NCBI GenBank assembly: GCA_050288165.1
Contig: JBNKDG010000005.1
Coordinates: 220,700-284,699 of the forward strand
From: JAPHTQ01 sp050288165
GTDB taxonomy: Bacteria > Pseudomonadota > Gammaproteobacteria > Thiohalomonadales > Thiohalomonadaceae
Direction of reading: 5' to 3'
DNA: 64,000 nt
In this document: piece after piece, positions 45,206 through 54,230 of the stretch
How the letters are laid out: each line of letters starts with the position of its first letter
Numbering within the stretch: the stretch's first letter is position 1
The notes under the pieces: generated by a model
Databases searched by the model: none
Told to the model about the DNA's origin: nothing
Seen by the model: the letters and a program-made list of their open reading frames with translations, nothing else
Position numbers and translations under genes: made by a program

Positions 45206-46834
45206 ATGGATCTGCAACGACTTCTCCTTGCCGCCGCCCTCTCCTTTACCCTGCTGATGATCTGGCAGGCGTGGCAACAGGACTATAACCAGCCACCCGT
45301 ACCCGTAACTTCACAAAGCGCCACACCGGCTGCCCCCAGTGATGCGCCGCAAGCGCCGGGTAAAGATCTTCCCGCAACGCCGGGCAGCGCAAATGTCGCC
45401 ACCATGCAGGCGGTTGCCGGTGAGCAGCGCATTCAGGTTAAAACCGATGTTTACGATATCGTCATCGATAGCACTGGTGGCGATCTGCGCCGGGTAGATT
45501 TACGCAAGTACCCGGTTTCTGTTGATGAACCGGATCATCCCTTCCGCCTGATGGATGATGGCGAACTGTTCCACGTGGCCCAGGCTGCTTTGCTCGGTGC
45601 TGAAGGCAGTGTTGCACCCAACCACAAACAGCAGTTCCGTGCGGAAAAAACCGAATACAGCATGGCCGAGGGTAGCGACACCCTGGAAGTGCGTCTGAAC
45701 TGGAAAGACGGTAGCGGACTCAGCGTCGACAAGATCTACACCTTCCATCGCGACAGCTACGTCATCGACGTTGGCTTCGAGATCAAAAACGGTAGCGGCA
45801 AACCCTGGACAGGTTACGCCTATCGCCAGTTGCAGCGTACCGAGCCGGAAAGCCAGTCGAACTTTATCTACACCTACACCGGTGGTGTGATCTACAGCGA
45901 AGAAGAGAAGTACGAAAAGATCAAATTCGAGGATATGAAAAAGCAGAACCTCGAGCGCAAGATCAAAGGCGGTTGGGCTGCGATGATCCAGCACTACTTC
46001 CTCTCTGCCTGGATCCCGCCAGCGGATGAAACCGACAGCTACTACAGTAAAGCGCCGGGCAACACCTATCTGCTCGGTATGATGTCACCGGCAACAACCG
46101 TTGCACCGGGTGCCAGTGAAACCCTGAAATCACGTCTCTATGTTGGTCCGAAACTGCAGGAGCATTTGGCCGAGGTTGCGCCGGGTCTGGAACTGACCGT
46201 CGATTACGGTTTCCTTACCATCATCTCCAAACCGCTGTTTTTGGCCCTGGAGTTGATCCATAGCCTGCTCGGCAACTGGGGTTGGTCGATCATCGTCATT
46301 ACGATTTTGCTGAAAGCGGCCTTCTACAAACTGTCGGAGACCAGCTACAAATCGATGGCGCACATGCGCAAGGTGCAGCCGAAGATGGCGGCACTGAAAG
46401 AGCGTTATGGTGACGACAAGCAGGCTTACCAGGAAGCGATGATGAAGATCTACAAAGAGGAGAAGATCAATCCTCTTGGTGGTTGTCTGCCGATCCTGGT
46501 GCAGATCCCGGTATTCATCGCCTTCTACTGGATGCTGCTCGAAACCGTCGAAATGCGTCAGGCGCCGTTTATGTTCTGGATTCAGGATCTTTCGACTGCC
46601 GATCCCTACTACGTGCTGCCGCTGTTGATGGGTGTCACCATGTTGATCCAGCACAAGCTAAACCCGACACCGATGGATCCGATCCAGGCGCGGGTGATGC
46701 TGATCCTGCCGATCGCCTTCACCTTCTTCTTCCTCTTCTTCCCCTCGGGGCTGGTGCTTTACTGGGTGGTGAATAACACCCTCTCCATTGCCCAGCAGTA
46801 CTACATCACCCGGGTGGTGATCGCGGAAAAGTAG
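45206..46834 (+). CDS. yidC: Membrane protein insertase YidC
   Basis: 542 residues. An N-terminal transmembrane segment (3-22) is followed by a Pro/Ala-rich linker, the large periplasmic P1 domain (about 70-320), and five C-terminal helices with INPLGGCLPILVQIPVFIAF and FFPSGLVLYWVVNN. It inserts and folds inner-membrane proteins alone or with SecYEG. A strong terminator follows. Confidence 0.97.
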   Translation: MDLQRLLLAAALSFTLLMIWQAWQQDYNQPPVPVTSQSATPAAPSDAPQAPGKDLPATPGSANVATMQAVAGEQRIQVKTDVYDIVIDSTGGDLRRVDLRKYPVSVDEPDHPFRLMDDGELFHVAQAALLGAEGSVAPNHKQQFRAEKTEYSMAEGSDTLEVRLNWKDGSGLSVDKIYTFHRDSYVIDVGFEIKNGSGKPWTGYAYRQLQRTEPESQSNFIYTYTGGVIYSEEEKYEKIKFEDMKKQNLERKIKGGWAAMIQHYFLSAWIPPADETDSYYSKAPGNTYLLGMMSPATTVAPGASETLKSRLYVGPKLQEHLAEVAPGLELTVDYGFLTIISKPLFLALELIHSLLGNWGWSIIVITILLKAAFYKLSETSYKSMAHMRKVQPKMAALKERYGDDKQAYQEAMMKIYKEEKINPLGGCLPILVQIPVFIAFYWMLLETVEMRQAPFMFWIQDLSTADPYYVLPLLMGVTMLIQHKLNPTPMDPIQARVMLILPIAFTFFFLFFPSGLVLYWVVNNTLSIAQQYYITRVVIAEK

Positions 46835-46852
46835 GCACGAATGAACCACAAT

Positions 46853-46888
46853 AAAAAGCGCGTTGCAGCAGTGCACCGCGCTTTTTTT
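46853..46888 (+). terminator. Intrinsic terminator after yidC
   Basis: Arms AAAAAGCGCG and CGCGCTTTTT with an inner TGCA/TGCA pairing, followed by seven Ts in total. It separates the rpmH-yidC transcript from mnmE. Confidence 0.88.
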
Positions 46889-46906
46889 GTCTGAAGAGAT
46901 AAACAC

Positions 46907-48256
46907 ATGAAACGTACCGAAGAGACCATCGCAGCACAGGCAACACCACCCGGACGAGGTGGGGTTGGTATCGTGCGCATATCGGGTCCGTTGAGTCGTG
47001 AGTGTGCGGAACAAATTTTGGGCCACTGTCCCAAGGTACGAGTAGCCGAATACCTGCCGTTTAAAAATCTCGATGGTGAAGTACTCGACGAAGGGATCGC
47101 GATCTTCTTCGCCGCACCCAACTCATTCACCGGTGAAGATGTACTGGAATTGCAGGGCCATGGCGGGCCAATCGTCATGGATCGTCTGCTAGCACTGGCG
47201 CAACAACTCGGTGTGCGTCTCGCCCGTCCCGGTGAATTTTCCGAACGCGCCTTTCTTAACGACAAACTCGATCTCGCCCAGGCAGAAGCGATTGCCGATC
47301 TGATCGACGCCGGTAGTGAACAGGCGGCACGCTCTGCATTGCGATCGTTGCGCGGCGAATTTTCCGCACGTATTAACGAGCTGGTGGAGAAAGTCACCGA
47401 GCTGCGCATGTATGTGGAGTCGGCGATCGATTTTCCCGAGGAGGAGATCGACTTTCTCGCCGACGGTGAAGTGCAAAGAAGACTGGACGAAATCATCACC
47501 GCGCTCGCTTCTGTCATGGCCGCCGCGCAACAGGGCGCACTGCTGAAAGAGGGGATGACCGTAGTGATCGCCGGTCCGCCTAATGCGGGTAAATCGAGTC
47601 TGCACAATCAGCTCGCCGGACAGGAGTCGGCCATCGTTACCGATATCGCCGGAACGACACGCGATGTGCTGCGCGAACAGATCAATCTCGATGGTATGCC
47701 GTTGCACATTATCGACACCGCCGGTCTGCGCGAAAGCGACGACGTGGTGGAACAGGAAGGGATCCGTCGCGCCTGGCGCGAAATCGAACAGGCGGATCGA
47801 TTGCTGCTGTTGGTGAATGACGCAAAAGGCATTACCGCCGAAGAAAAAGCGATCCTCGAAAAATTGCCTAAAGCGCTGCCGATTACGGTAGTGCGTAACA
47901 AGATCGATGTCAGCGGCAACGCGGCGGCGATCATCGACGGAGAACTGGGTAAGGAGATCCGTCTTTCGGCAAAAAGCGGTGAGGGAGTTGAGCTGCTGCG
48001 CGATCACCTGAAACAGAGCATCGGCTATCAGGGAACCGGCGAAGGTGCCTTTATGGCGAGACGTCGCCATCTCGATGCACTGGAGCGTGCCGCGGAAAAT
48101 CTGCAAACCGGTGATCAACTGCTGCAACAGGGCAGTGGTGAGCTGCTGGCTGAAGAGTTACGCCGGGCACAACAGGCATTGGGCGAGATCACCGGTGAGG
48201 TGACATCCGATGATCTGCTGGGAAAGATTTTCTCCAGTTTCTGCATCGGCAAATAG
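46907..48256 (+). CDS. mnmE: tRNA uridine-5-carboxymethylaminomethyl modification GTPase MnmE
   Basis: 449 residues. The N-terminal folate-binding domain begins ETIAAQATPPGRGGVGIVRI. The GTPase domain inside the helical domain carries GPPNAGKSS, the G2 loop IAGTTRDVL, DTAGLRE and NKID, and the protein ends in the invariant CIGK. With MnmG it makes the cmnm5 modification at U34 of tRNAs. Its stop codon is the first part of an inverted-repeat element. Confidence 0.97.
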   Translation: MKRTEETIAAQATPPGRGGVGIVRISGPLSRECAEQILGHCPKVRVAEYLPFKNLDGEVLDEGIAIFFAAPNSFTGEDVLELQGHGGPIVMDRLLALAQQLGVRLARPGEFSERAFLNDKLDLAQAEAIADLIDAGSEQAARSALRSLRGEFSARINELVEKVTELRMYVESAIDFPEEEIDFLADGEVQRRLDEIITALASVMAAAQQGALLKEGMTVVIAGPPNAGKSSLHNQLAGQESAIVTDIAGTTRDVLREQINLDGMPLHIIDTAGLRESDDVVEQEGIRRAWREIEQADRLLLLVNDAKGITAEEKAILEKLPKALPITVVRNKIDVSGNAAAIIDGELGKEIRLSAKSGEGVELLRDHLKQSIGYQGTGEGAFMARRRHLDALERAAENLQTGDQLLQQGSGELLAEELRRAQQALGEITGEVTSDDLLGKIFSSFCIGK

Positions 48257-48423
48257 AAGCCATCTCAAAACAATCTTCGCACCCTGATCCTGTGTTGCAA
48301 AGTCTGCTCCGGTGCTCATTTACTACCGGTAAACTCCGCTCCTCGCAGACTCTGCGCACCCAAGGGCATTACCTTCGGGGCACCTTGCCTCCGGGCACGA
48401 ATCTAAGTTTTGAGACGGCTTCT
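48255..48423. repeat. 169-bp element with 17-bp terminal inverted repeats
   Basis: AGAAGCCATCTCAAAAC (48255-48271) is repeated inverted as GTTTTGAGACGGCTTCT (48407-48423) with one mismatch. Inside are nested inverted repeats (AGTCTGC with GCAGACT, ACCGG with CCGGT, GGTGC with GCACC), so the RNA would fold into a cruciform. It abuts the mnmE stop codon, encodes nothing convincing and shows no clear target duplication. It could be a non-autonomous element (MITE) or a structured 3' UTR. Confidence 0.65.
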
Positions 48424-48428
48424 ACGTC

Positions 48429-48449
48429 CGGCCATCCACTGGATGGCCG
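48429..48449. repeat. Hairpin between the mnmE element and qorB-like gene
   Basis: Perfect 9-bp arms CGGCCATCC and GGATGGCCG with a 3-base loop, 12 bp from the stop of the minus-strand qorB-like gene. There is no T-run on either side. It may act as a weak terminator or mRNA end-stabiliser. Confidence 0.5.
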
Positions 48450-48460
48450 CGTCACCAGAT

Positions 48461-49312
48461 TTACCCAATCACCGCCTTAACCGAATCGCTCATCGGGACT
48501 GTGGAACGACCGATCAGTTGACTCAGTTGATGGCTGTCGTCAAACAGCCCACCCTTTGAGGCACCCACATCCGAATCGGCCAGCAGCGCGGCAAACGGTT
48601 CCGGAAAACCAGCCTCCATCAACGCGCCTTTGTATGCCTCTTCCGGCAGGTTCTGATACTGCACCGGCTTACCGGAATGTTCGGCGATCATCGCCGCCAG
48701 TTCATTCAGGGTGTAACTGGTATCGCCCGCCAGTTCGTAGATCTTGCCCGCCTGGTTATCGGCAAGCAAAACCGCTGCCGCGGCGGCGGCGTAATCGGCG
48801 CGCGGTGCCGAGGCGATGCGTCCATCACCGGCGCTTCCGAGTACCACACCATGCTCAAGCGCAACCGGCACCGCTGCGAGATAGTTTTCGCTATACCAGC
48901 TATTGCGCAGGATTACTGCGGGCAGGCCGGAGGCCTTGATGGCCGCTTCGGTCTGCTGGTGTTCGGCAGCCAGGCCCAGCGGTGAACTATCCGCATGCAG
49001 AATGCTGGTATAGGCCAGCAGTTTGACCCCGGCCTGCTTCGCCGCATCGATCACGTTGCGATGCTGGGGCGCCCGCTGGCCCACTTCGCTGGAAGAGATC
49101 AGCAGCAACTTGTCGAGCCCTGCCAGAGCAGCGTCCAAAGTTTCCGGTCGGTTGTAATCCGCCGCCCTTACCTGCACACCGCGTGCGGCCAGATCCGATA
49201 CCTTGGCCGGATCGCGCACCAGCGCCACCACCTGATCTGCCGGAACGTCCCCCAGCAGCTCCTCGATTACCAATCGGCCCAGTTGGCCAGATGCACCTGT
49301 GACTCCAATCAT
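48461..49312 (-). CDS. NmrA/QorB-type NAD(P)H-binding oxidoreductase
   Basis: 283 residues, atypical short-chain fold. The nucleotide motif GASGQLGR is at the N-terminus, VVALVRDPAKV marks the second strand, and the active region is SWYSENY. E. coli QorB reduces quinones with NADPH and is divergently paired with the HxlR-type regulator QorR. Here too an HxlR gene is divergent across 87 bp, which supports this reading. Confidence 0.82.
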   Translation of the reverse strand: MIGVTGASGQLGRLVIEELLGDVPADQVVALVRDPAKVSDLAARGVQVRAADYNRPETLDAALAGLDKLLLISSSEVGQRAPQHRNVIDAAKQAGVKLLAYTSILHADSSPLGLAAEHQQTEAAIKASGLPAVILRNSWYSENYLAAVPVALEHGVVLGSAGDGRIASAPRADYAAAAAAVLLADNQAGKIYELAGDTSYTLNELAAMIAEHSGKPVQYQNLPEEAYKGALMEAGFPEPFAALLADSDVGASKGGLFDDSHQLSQLIGRSTVPMSDSVKAVIG

Positions 49313-49399
49313 CGTCGTACCCCTTTATCTTGCTGCGTCGAGGAGGCATACTAGCGCCAACACTAACTCAAAGTAAGTACGCACATAAAGGTAAGTGTC

Positions 49400-49813
49400 A
49401 TGGGCGAGATCAGCGAAACCACCACCGCCATCATGGGGGGCTACTCACGGGGCAACCTGTTTGCGGAAAAATGCCCGTCGCGTCAGGTACTTAACCACGT
49501 CACCAGCCGCTGGGGGGTACTGATCCTCACCGCGCTGCTGGATGGCACCCACCGCTTCAGCGAACTACGACGCAAGATCGGCGGGGTCAGTGAGCGGATG
49601 CTGGCGCAGACCCTGCAATGGCTGGAGCACGACGGCATCGTCCTGCGGACCGCCTACCCGGTGGTGCCGCCCCATGTGGAGTACAGCCTGACGCCGATGG
49701 GTGAAGAGGTGGCTTATCGGATGAAACTGCTGGCCGACTGGATCGAGGAGAACATCGTGGAGATCCTGGAGACCCAGCAGCAGAAGGCGGAAGAGAAAAA
49801 AGCGGCAGGCTAA
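49400..49813 (+). CDS. HxlR-family transcriptional regulator (QorR-like)
   Basis: 137 residues. The conserved N-terminal cysteine is in EKCPSRQVL, followed by the winged helix SRWGVLILTALLDGTHRFSE, RMLAQTLQWLEHDGIV and YSLTPMGEE. HxlR proteins are thiol- or aldehyde-responsive dimers. In the divergent interval two GTAAGT motifs (49373-49378 and 49391-49396), 18 bp apart, are candidate operator half-sites for this gene and the qorB-like gene. It is convergent with tgpA with a 4-bp overlap. Confidence 0.88.
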   Translation: MGEISETTTAIMGGYSRGNLFAEKCPSRQVLNHVTSRWGVLILTALLDGTHRFSELRRKIGGVSERMLAQTLQWLEHDGIVLRTAYPVVPPHVEYSLTPMGEEVAYRMKLLADWIEENIVEILETQQQKAEEKKAAG

Positions 49814-51804
49814 CGAACGGCGTTGGGACGGAAAGAGCCAACCAGTCTCCGAAGCTTTTCAACCTGTTCCGCACGCGCGCTGGCGGTATAGCGCAGTCGC
49901 ACATAGAGCTTGTTGATCTGGTTTACCGCCGCGGCCAGATCCGGCCGTGCTGCGATCACCCGCCGGGCAAAATCGTCCGGCCCTTCATTGGCGGCGCGTA
50001 CAAATCCTGCCTTTTCCAGTCGTTCACAGAACTGCAGATAGAGACGTAATATCGGATCGCGTTGGCGCGGGCGACGCAGGAAAGTGATCGCACCGATAAT
50101 CCCCAGCACGCCGAAGATCAAACCGGTCATAATGCCGATCACCCAGCCCCAGTCGAAACCGCCCATTCCCAGTTTTTGCAGCAGCTCTTTCTGTCGCTGT
50201 TGATCGAAACCGAGAATCCAGCGATTCCAGCTATGGTTCAGTGCATCCCAGCCGTGGATCCATTTCCAGTAAACTTCGCGCAACAGCGAGTTGCCCTGCA
50301 GATCCGGCGCGGTCAGATCGGTAGTACGAAAACGCGCCGCGTCGGTGGTCGTTTCGACACGCTCCGGCGGGATCGCCGCAGTGGGATCGACGCGCACCCA
50401 ACCGCCCTCATCGAGCCACACCTCGGCCCAGGCGTGGGCGTTGCTCTGGCGAACGATCAGATAATTACCCAGTGCGTTGAGCTCGCCGCCCTGATAACCG
50501 GTCACCACTCGCGCCGGAATATTCGCCGCGCGCATCATGGTGACGAAGGCGGTGGCGTAGTGTTCGCAAAAACCGCGACGAGTGGTGAAGAGAAATTCAT
50601 CTACCGGGTTCTCACCCAATTGCGGCGGCTGTCGGGTGTAGTAGAACGGTTGCTCGCGAATCATGCTGATGGCGCGTTGCACCAGGGTGTTGTCGTCCGC
50701 GCCTTCGTTGCGCCACCCCTGTACTAATGCCCGAGTTTGCGGATTAACGTTGCCGGGCAGATCGGTGCCGACCTCAAACATCCAGAACGGCAAATCGTTG
50801 ATGCGATAGTCGGTGGTCGAGCGCAGGGTGTACTGCAACTTCTTGCTCACCAACTCGCGGCGCAGCAGTTGAAAGTCGTCCAGCACAAAAACTTCGCCGA
50901 TGCCCATCGGCAAGGCCTGCGGCAGATCGAGAGCAAAGAGCCAGTTGCGATTGCTCGGTTCGAGGGTCACGGTGTAATCGACGGTTTGCGCGCCACGGGT
51001 GAAATCGGGAAGGCTGCGGGTTGGTTTACGCAGTCTAACCGTCCAACGTTTGCCGTCGGTTTGCCACAACACCGGGCCGCGCCAGTAGAGTCTGTCGGCA
51101 GCGGGGATCGGGCCGTTAAAGTCGACGCGAAAGGCCACTTCATTGGACTCGACCAGTTCACTGATACTGCCCATCTCGATGGAATCGGAAAGCCCGGTCT
51201 TCGCGGCGCGACTCTCCGGCATCCCCCACAGTGGCGAAGCGAGTCGTGGAAAGAGCACGAACAACACAACCATCAACGGCAAAGCCTGCAACAACAGTTT
51301 GCCGCCGGTAGTGAAATAGAAACGGTAGTTGGCGTTACTCCCCGCCGGATGGTTAAGGGTGATCAGCGCGGCGGTCAGCGCCAGTACCACCAGAAAAAGA
51401 TAGCCGCCCATCAGGATAGACTGGCTGAAGATAAAACCGCCGAAGACCATGAAGTAACCGATAAAGAGCGCGATCAGCGCATCGCGTAGTGTGCGTATCT
51501 CCAGCAGTTTGAGGCAGAGCATCAACAGCAGTAGCGCCACCCCCGGCTCATGACCGACAAAGGTGCGGTATGCAAAACCAACCGCGGCAATACCAAGGAA
51601 CACCAGCAGGTAACGCAAAAAACGGCCGGGCAGATCGTAACCGCGCAACTCGTGCAATAACCGCCAGGCAAACACCGCAACGCAGAGCGCGGAAAACCAG
51701 ATCGGCATACGCAACAGATGCGGCAGCGCGACCAGAAACAGCGCCCCCAGCAACCACTGGCGACCCACCAACGGCGGGGCGAGGCTGCGTTCGTAATCAG
51801 CCAT
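49810..51804 (-). CDS. tgpA: Membrane-bound transglutaminase-like protein TgpA
   Basis: 664 residues. A bundle of about six membrane helices (15-200, DUF3488) precedes the periplasmic transglutaminase core. The catalytic cysteine is in RRGFCEHYATAFV near residue 413, with the histidine in NAHAWAEVW and the aspartate in VRVDPTA. A further transmembrane helix (about 555-580) and a cytoplasmic DUF4129 tail follow. The substrate is unknown; the Pseudomonas orthologue is essential. It is the last gene of a MoxR-DUF58-TgpA operon. Confidence 0.9.
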   Translation of the reverse strand: MADYERSLAPPLVGRQWLLGALFLVALPHLLRMPIWFSALCVAVFAWRLLHELRGYDLPGRFLRYLLVFLGIAAVGFAYRTFVGHEPGVALLLLMLCLKLLEIRTLRDALIALFIGYFMVFGGFIFSQSILMGGYLFLVVLALTAALITLNHPAGSNANYRFYFTTGGKLLLQALPLMVVLFVLFPRLASPLWGMPESRAAKTGLSDSIEMGSISELVESNEVAFRVDFNGPIPAADRLYWRGPVLWQTDGKRWTVRLRKPTRSLPDFTRGAQTVDYTVTLEPSNRNWLFALDLPQALPMGIGEVFVLDDFQLLRRELVSKKLQYTLRSTTDYRINDLPFWMFEVGTDLPGNVNPQTRALVQGWRNEGADDNTLVQRAISMIREQPFYYTRQPPQLGENPVDEFLFTTRRGFCEHYATAFVTMMRAANIPARVVTGYQGGELNALGNYLIVRQSNAHAWAEVWLDEGGWVRVDPTAAIPPERVETTTDAARFRTTDLTAPDLQGNSLLREVYWKWIHGWDALNHSWNRWILGFDQQRQKELLQKLGMGGFDWGWVIGIMTGLIFGVLGIIGAITFLRRPRQRDPILRLYLQFCERLEKAGFVRAANEGPDDFARRVIAARPDLAAAVNQINKLYVRLRYTASARAEQVEKLRRLVGSFRPNAVR

Positions 51805-52789
51805 CGCCGTGTTCCTCTTTCAGACCAAACAGCGCCAACGCCTCAAGGCAGCGATGGCGATGAAGATCGCCGCGCGATGGCGCAATTGTTTTATCCGGCA
51901 GTTGCAGGCCATAGGCGAGGCCGCGACCATCCGCTTCCAGCACCTGACGGGTCAGGCGCGAAAGGCGCGTTTCGATCGCCAGGTTGCCCCACTGTTCCCA
52001 GTGCAACCACAACTCCTCGTTACTACCGCCACCGAACAGTTTGGTCTGCATCCCCTGTTCGCGGGCCAGCGCCTTCCAGTGCACATGGCGCATCGAATCG
52101 CCGAGGTGATAGGGACGCAGCGAAGTGAAATCGTCGTTGCCGCGCTGACGGGTATCGCCGCTTCCCTCTGCCTGTGACGATAATGCGGGGAGATCGCGCT
52201 CGACCGCGGGGCGCGGATAGATCAGACACCGCATCTCCGGATGGATGTAACTCCAGGTATGAAACAGTCCCAATGGAAAACGTGAATAGAGGGTAATGCG
52301 CCCCGGCACCAGATAGCCGCGTCGCGAGGTGGGGAAGGTGAGGTCCAGCCAGCTGCCACCGTTTGCTTCCAGATCGAAAACCAGCGGCAACTGATCCGGC
52401 AGATACATCTTCAAAGCTATGCGCGGTTGGTCGCTAACGTTCTCTACATAGATAGGAAAGCGCGCCTGTTCACCGACAAAGGCGGGACGCGGATGGCCCG
52501 CATGGATGCGCAGACCGTAGAGATTACGCACCGCATGCACCATCGACACGATCGCCAGTCCGGCGAGCAAAAAGGTGAGGGCGAAGGCGAGACTGTTCTG
52601 GTAATTGATCGCGCCGATCAACATCGCCAGCAACACCAGCGCAAAGACAAAACCGCTACGGCTGGGAATGATGTAAACGCGGCGTTGATTGAGCGTGATG
52701 GTGCCGTGCTCGGCGCGGCTGCGCTTCAACAGATGGCGCCAAAAATAGAGAGCCTCATCGCGCCAGTGACGGTAGGCGGCAGCAATCAT
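51797..52789 (-). CDS. DUF58 domain membrane protein
   Basis: 330 residues from the ATG at 52789. The open frame continues upstream into moxR sequence, but that part does not resemble the family. Two transmembrane helices (about 40-90) precede a beta-rich domain and DUF58 proper (DDFTSLRPYHLGDSMRHVHWKALAR). DUF58 proteins are encoded with MoxR ATPases and are presumed to be their clients. It begins 4 bp after the moxR stop and overlaps tgpA by 8 bp. Confidence 0.88.
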   Translation of the reverse strand: MIAAAYRHWRDEALYFWRHLLKRSRAEHGTITLNQRRVYIIPSRSGFVFALVLLAMLIGAINYQNSLAFALTFLLAGLAIVSMVHAVRNLYGLRIHAGHPRPAFVGEQARFPIYVENVSDQPRIALKMYLPDQLPLVFDLEANGGSWLDLTFPTSRRGYLVPGRITLYSRFPLGLFHTWSYIHPEMRCLIYPRPAVERDLPALSSQAEGSGDTRQRGNDDFTSLRPYHLGDSMRHVHWKALAREQGMQTKLFGGGSNEELWLHWEQWGNLAIETRLSRLTRQVLEADGRGLAYGLQLPDKTIAPSRGDLHRHRCLEALALFGLKEEHGDG

Positions 52790-52793
52790 CGGC

Positions 52794-53708
52794 CTAAGGG
52801 ATCGGCACTTCCAGCAACGGCCGCACCAACGCCTCGACACTACGCGCACCGGTTTCATCCGCGGCCTGCAAACGGTGCGCGGCCACATAGGGCAACAACG
52901 CCTGCACATCTTCCGGCATCACATGATCGCGATTGTTGAGTAACGCCCAGGCACGGGCGGCACTCAGCAGCGCCAGTCCGGCGCGTGGCGAAAGCCCGGC
53001 AAGATAGAAAGGTGACTGACGGGAGAAGGCGAGCAGCGCCTGGATGTAATCGATCAATGCCTCCGAGGCGTGAATCTGCTTCACCATCTCCTGAAGTTTG
53101 AGCAACTGTTCAGGCGTAATCACCGGTTTAATCTCCGGCAACATATCGCGCCGCTCCTTACCCATCAGCAGCGCGCGCTCCGCATTGTGCTCCGGATAAC
53201 CGAGCGACAACACCATCAGAAAACGATCCAGTTGCGACTCGGGCAGGGGAAAGGTGCCGATCTGGTGCGCCGGGTTTTGCGTGGCGATCACAAAGAAAGG
53301 TTGCGGCAGGGAGTAGGTCTGTCCCTCCACCGTGACCTGTTGCTCTTCCATCGCTTCAAGCAACGCGCTCTGGGTTTTCGGTGTGGCGCGGTTGATCTCG
53401 TCGGCGAGGATCACCTGGGAGAAGATCGGGCCCGGATGAAACTTGAACGCGCCATTGCTGCGCTCATACACGGAAACGCCAAGGATATCGGCGGGCAGCA
53501 GATCGGAAGTGAACTGAATGCGATTGAAGTCGAGACCAAGGGTCCGCGCCAGCACATGGGAAAGGATGGTCTTGCCGACGCCCGGTACATCCTCGATCAA
53601 CAGATGGCCGCGCGCCAGCAGACAGGCGATGGCCAGTTTGATCTGGTGTTCCTTGCCGAGAATAAACTTGCCGGTCTGGTCGACCGCGCTTTGCAGTAGT
53701 GGATTCAT
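52794..53708 (-). CDS. MoxR-family AAA ATPase
   Basis: 304 residues. Walker A is EDVPGVGKTILSHVLAR, Walker B ILADEINRATPKTQSALLEAMEE, and sensor 1 FVIATQNP. MoxR ATPases act as chaperone-like remodelers with DUF58 or VWA partners. It leads the operon with the DUF58 and TgpA genes, all minus strand with spacing of a few bases. Confidence 0.93.
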   Translation of the reverse strand: MNPLLQSAVDQTGKFILGKEHQIKLAIACLLARGHLLIEDVPGVGKTILSHVLARTLGLDFNRIQFTSDLLPADILGVSVYERSNGAFKFHPGPIFSQVILADEINRATPKTQSALLEAMEEQQVTVEGQTYSLPQPFFVIATQNPAHQIGTFPLPESQLDRFLMVLSLGYPEHNAERALLMGKERRDMLPEIKPVITPEQLLKLQEMVKQIHASEALIDYIQALLAFSRQSPFYLAGLSPRAGLALLSAARAWALLNNRDHVMPEDVQALLPYVAAHRLQAADETGARSVEALVRPLLEVPIP

Positions 53709-53759
53709 TTCTTCTTCTTTATTGCCTGAGGTAAGTCGAGTCTAGCCTACACCAGATAG

Positions 53760-54155
53760 CTACTCGCTTTTCTTGAAATCCAGCGCAACCGAATTGATGC
53801 AGTAACGCTGCCCGGTCGGCTGCGGGCCATCGGGAAAGACATGTCCCAGATGCGAGCCGCAGTTGGCGCAGGTGACCTCGATGCGGGTCATGCCGTGGGA
53901 GTGATCCTCTTTCAGCGAGACTTTGCCAGGATCGAGCGCATCCCAGAAACTGGGCCAGCCGGTGCCGGAATCGAATTTGGTTTTGGCGTCGAACAGCTCC
54001 GCGCCGCAACAGGCGCAGCGGTAGATGCCGTCCTCCTTGTTGTGCAGCAGCTTGCCAGTGAACGGTGCCTCGGTGCCGTGCTCACGGCAGACGTGGTACT
54101 GCTCCGGGGTCAGCGATTCGCGCCATTCGGCGTCACTCTTTTCGTTGGTGGCCAT
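53760..54155 (-). CDS. msrB: Peptide methionine (R)-S-oxide reductase MsrB
   Basis: 131 residues from MATNEKSD at 54155; the frame is open upstream from a TTG but is not conserved there. The zinc pairs CACC and CANC, the catalytic block GTGWPSFW and the nucleophile cysteine in RYCINSVALDF are all present, so it is a cysteine-type enzyme. It repairs oxidised methionine residues with thioredoxin. Confidence 0.94.
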   Translation of the reverse strand: MATNEKSDAEWRESLTPEQYHVCREHGTEAPFTGKLLHNKEDGIYRCACCGAELFDAKTKFDSGTGWPSFWDALDPGKVSLKEDHSHGMTRIEVTCANCGSHLGHVFPDGPQPTGQRYCINSVALDFKKSE

Positions 54156-54230
54156 GGTCGGGTACCGGGTGTGGTGAACTATTGAATAGATGGGGATGCC
54201 CGAGGCCGCGGGCAATGGGAGGCCACTTAC

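Noticed and set aside
48292..48480. 62-codon frame inside the inverted-repeat element after mnmE
   Set aside because: It is confined to the palindromic element and lacks a ribosome-binding site; the structure, not coding, explains the sequence.
52790..52909. 40-residue N-terminal extension of the DUF58 protein
   Set aside because: It reads moxR in another frame and is Cys/Arg-rich without family similarity; the ATG at 52789 fits the operon spacing.
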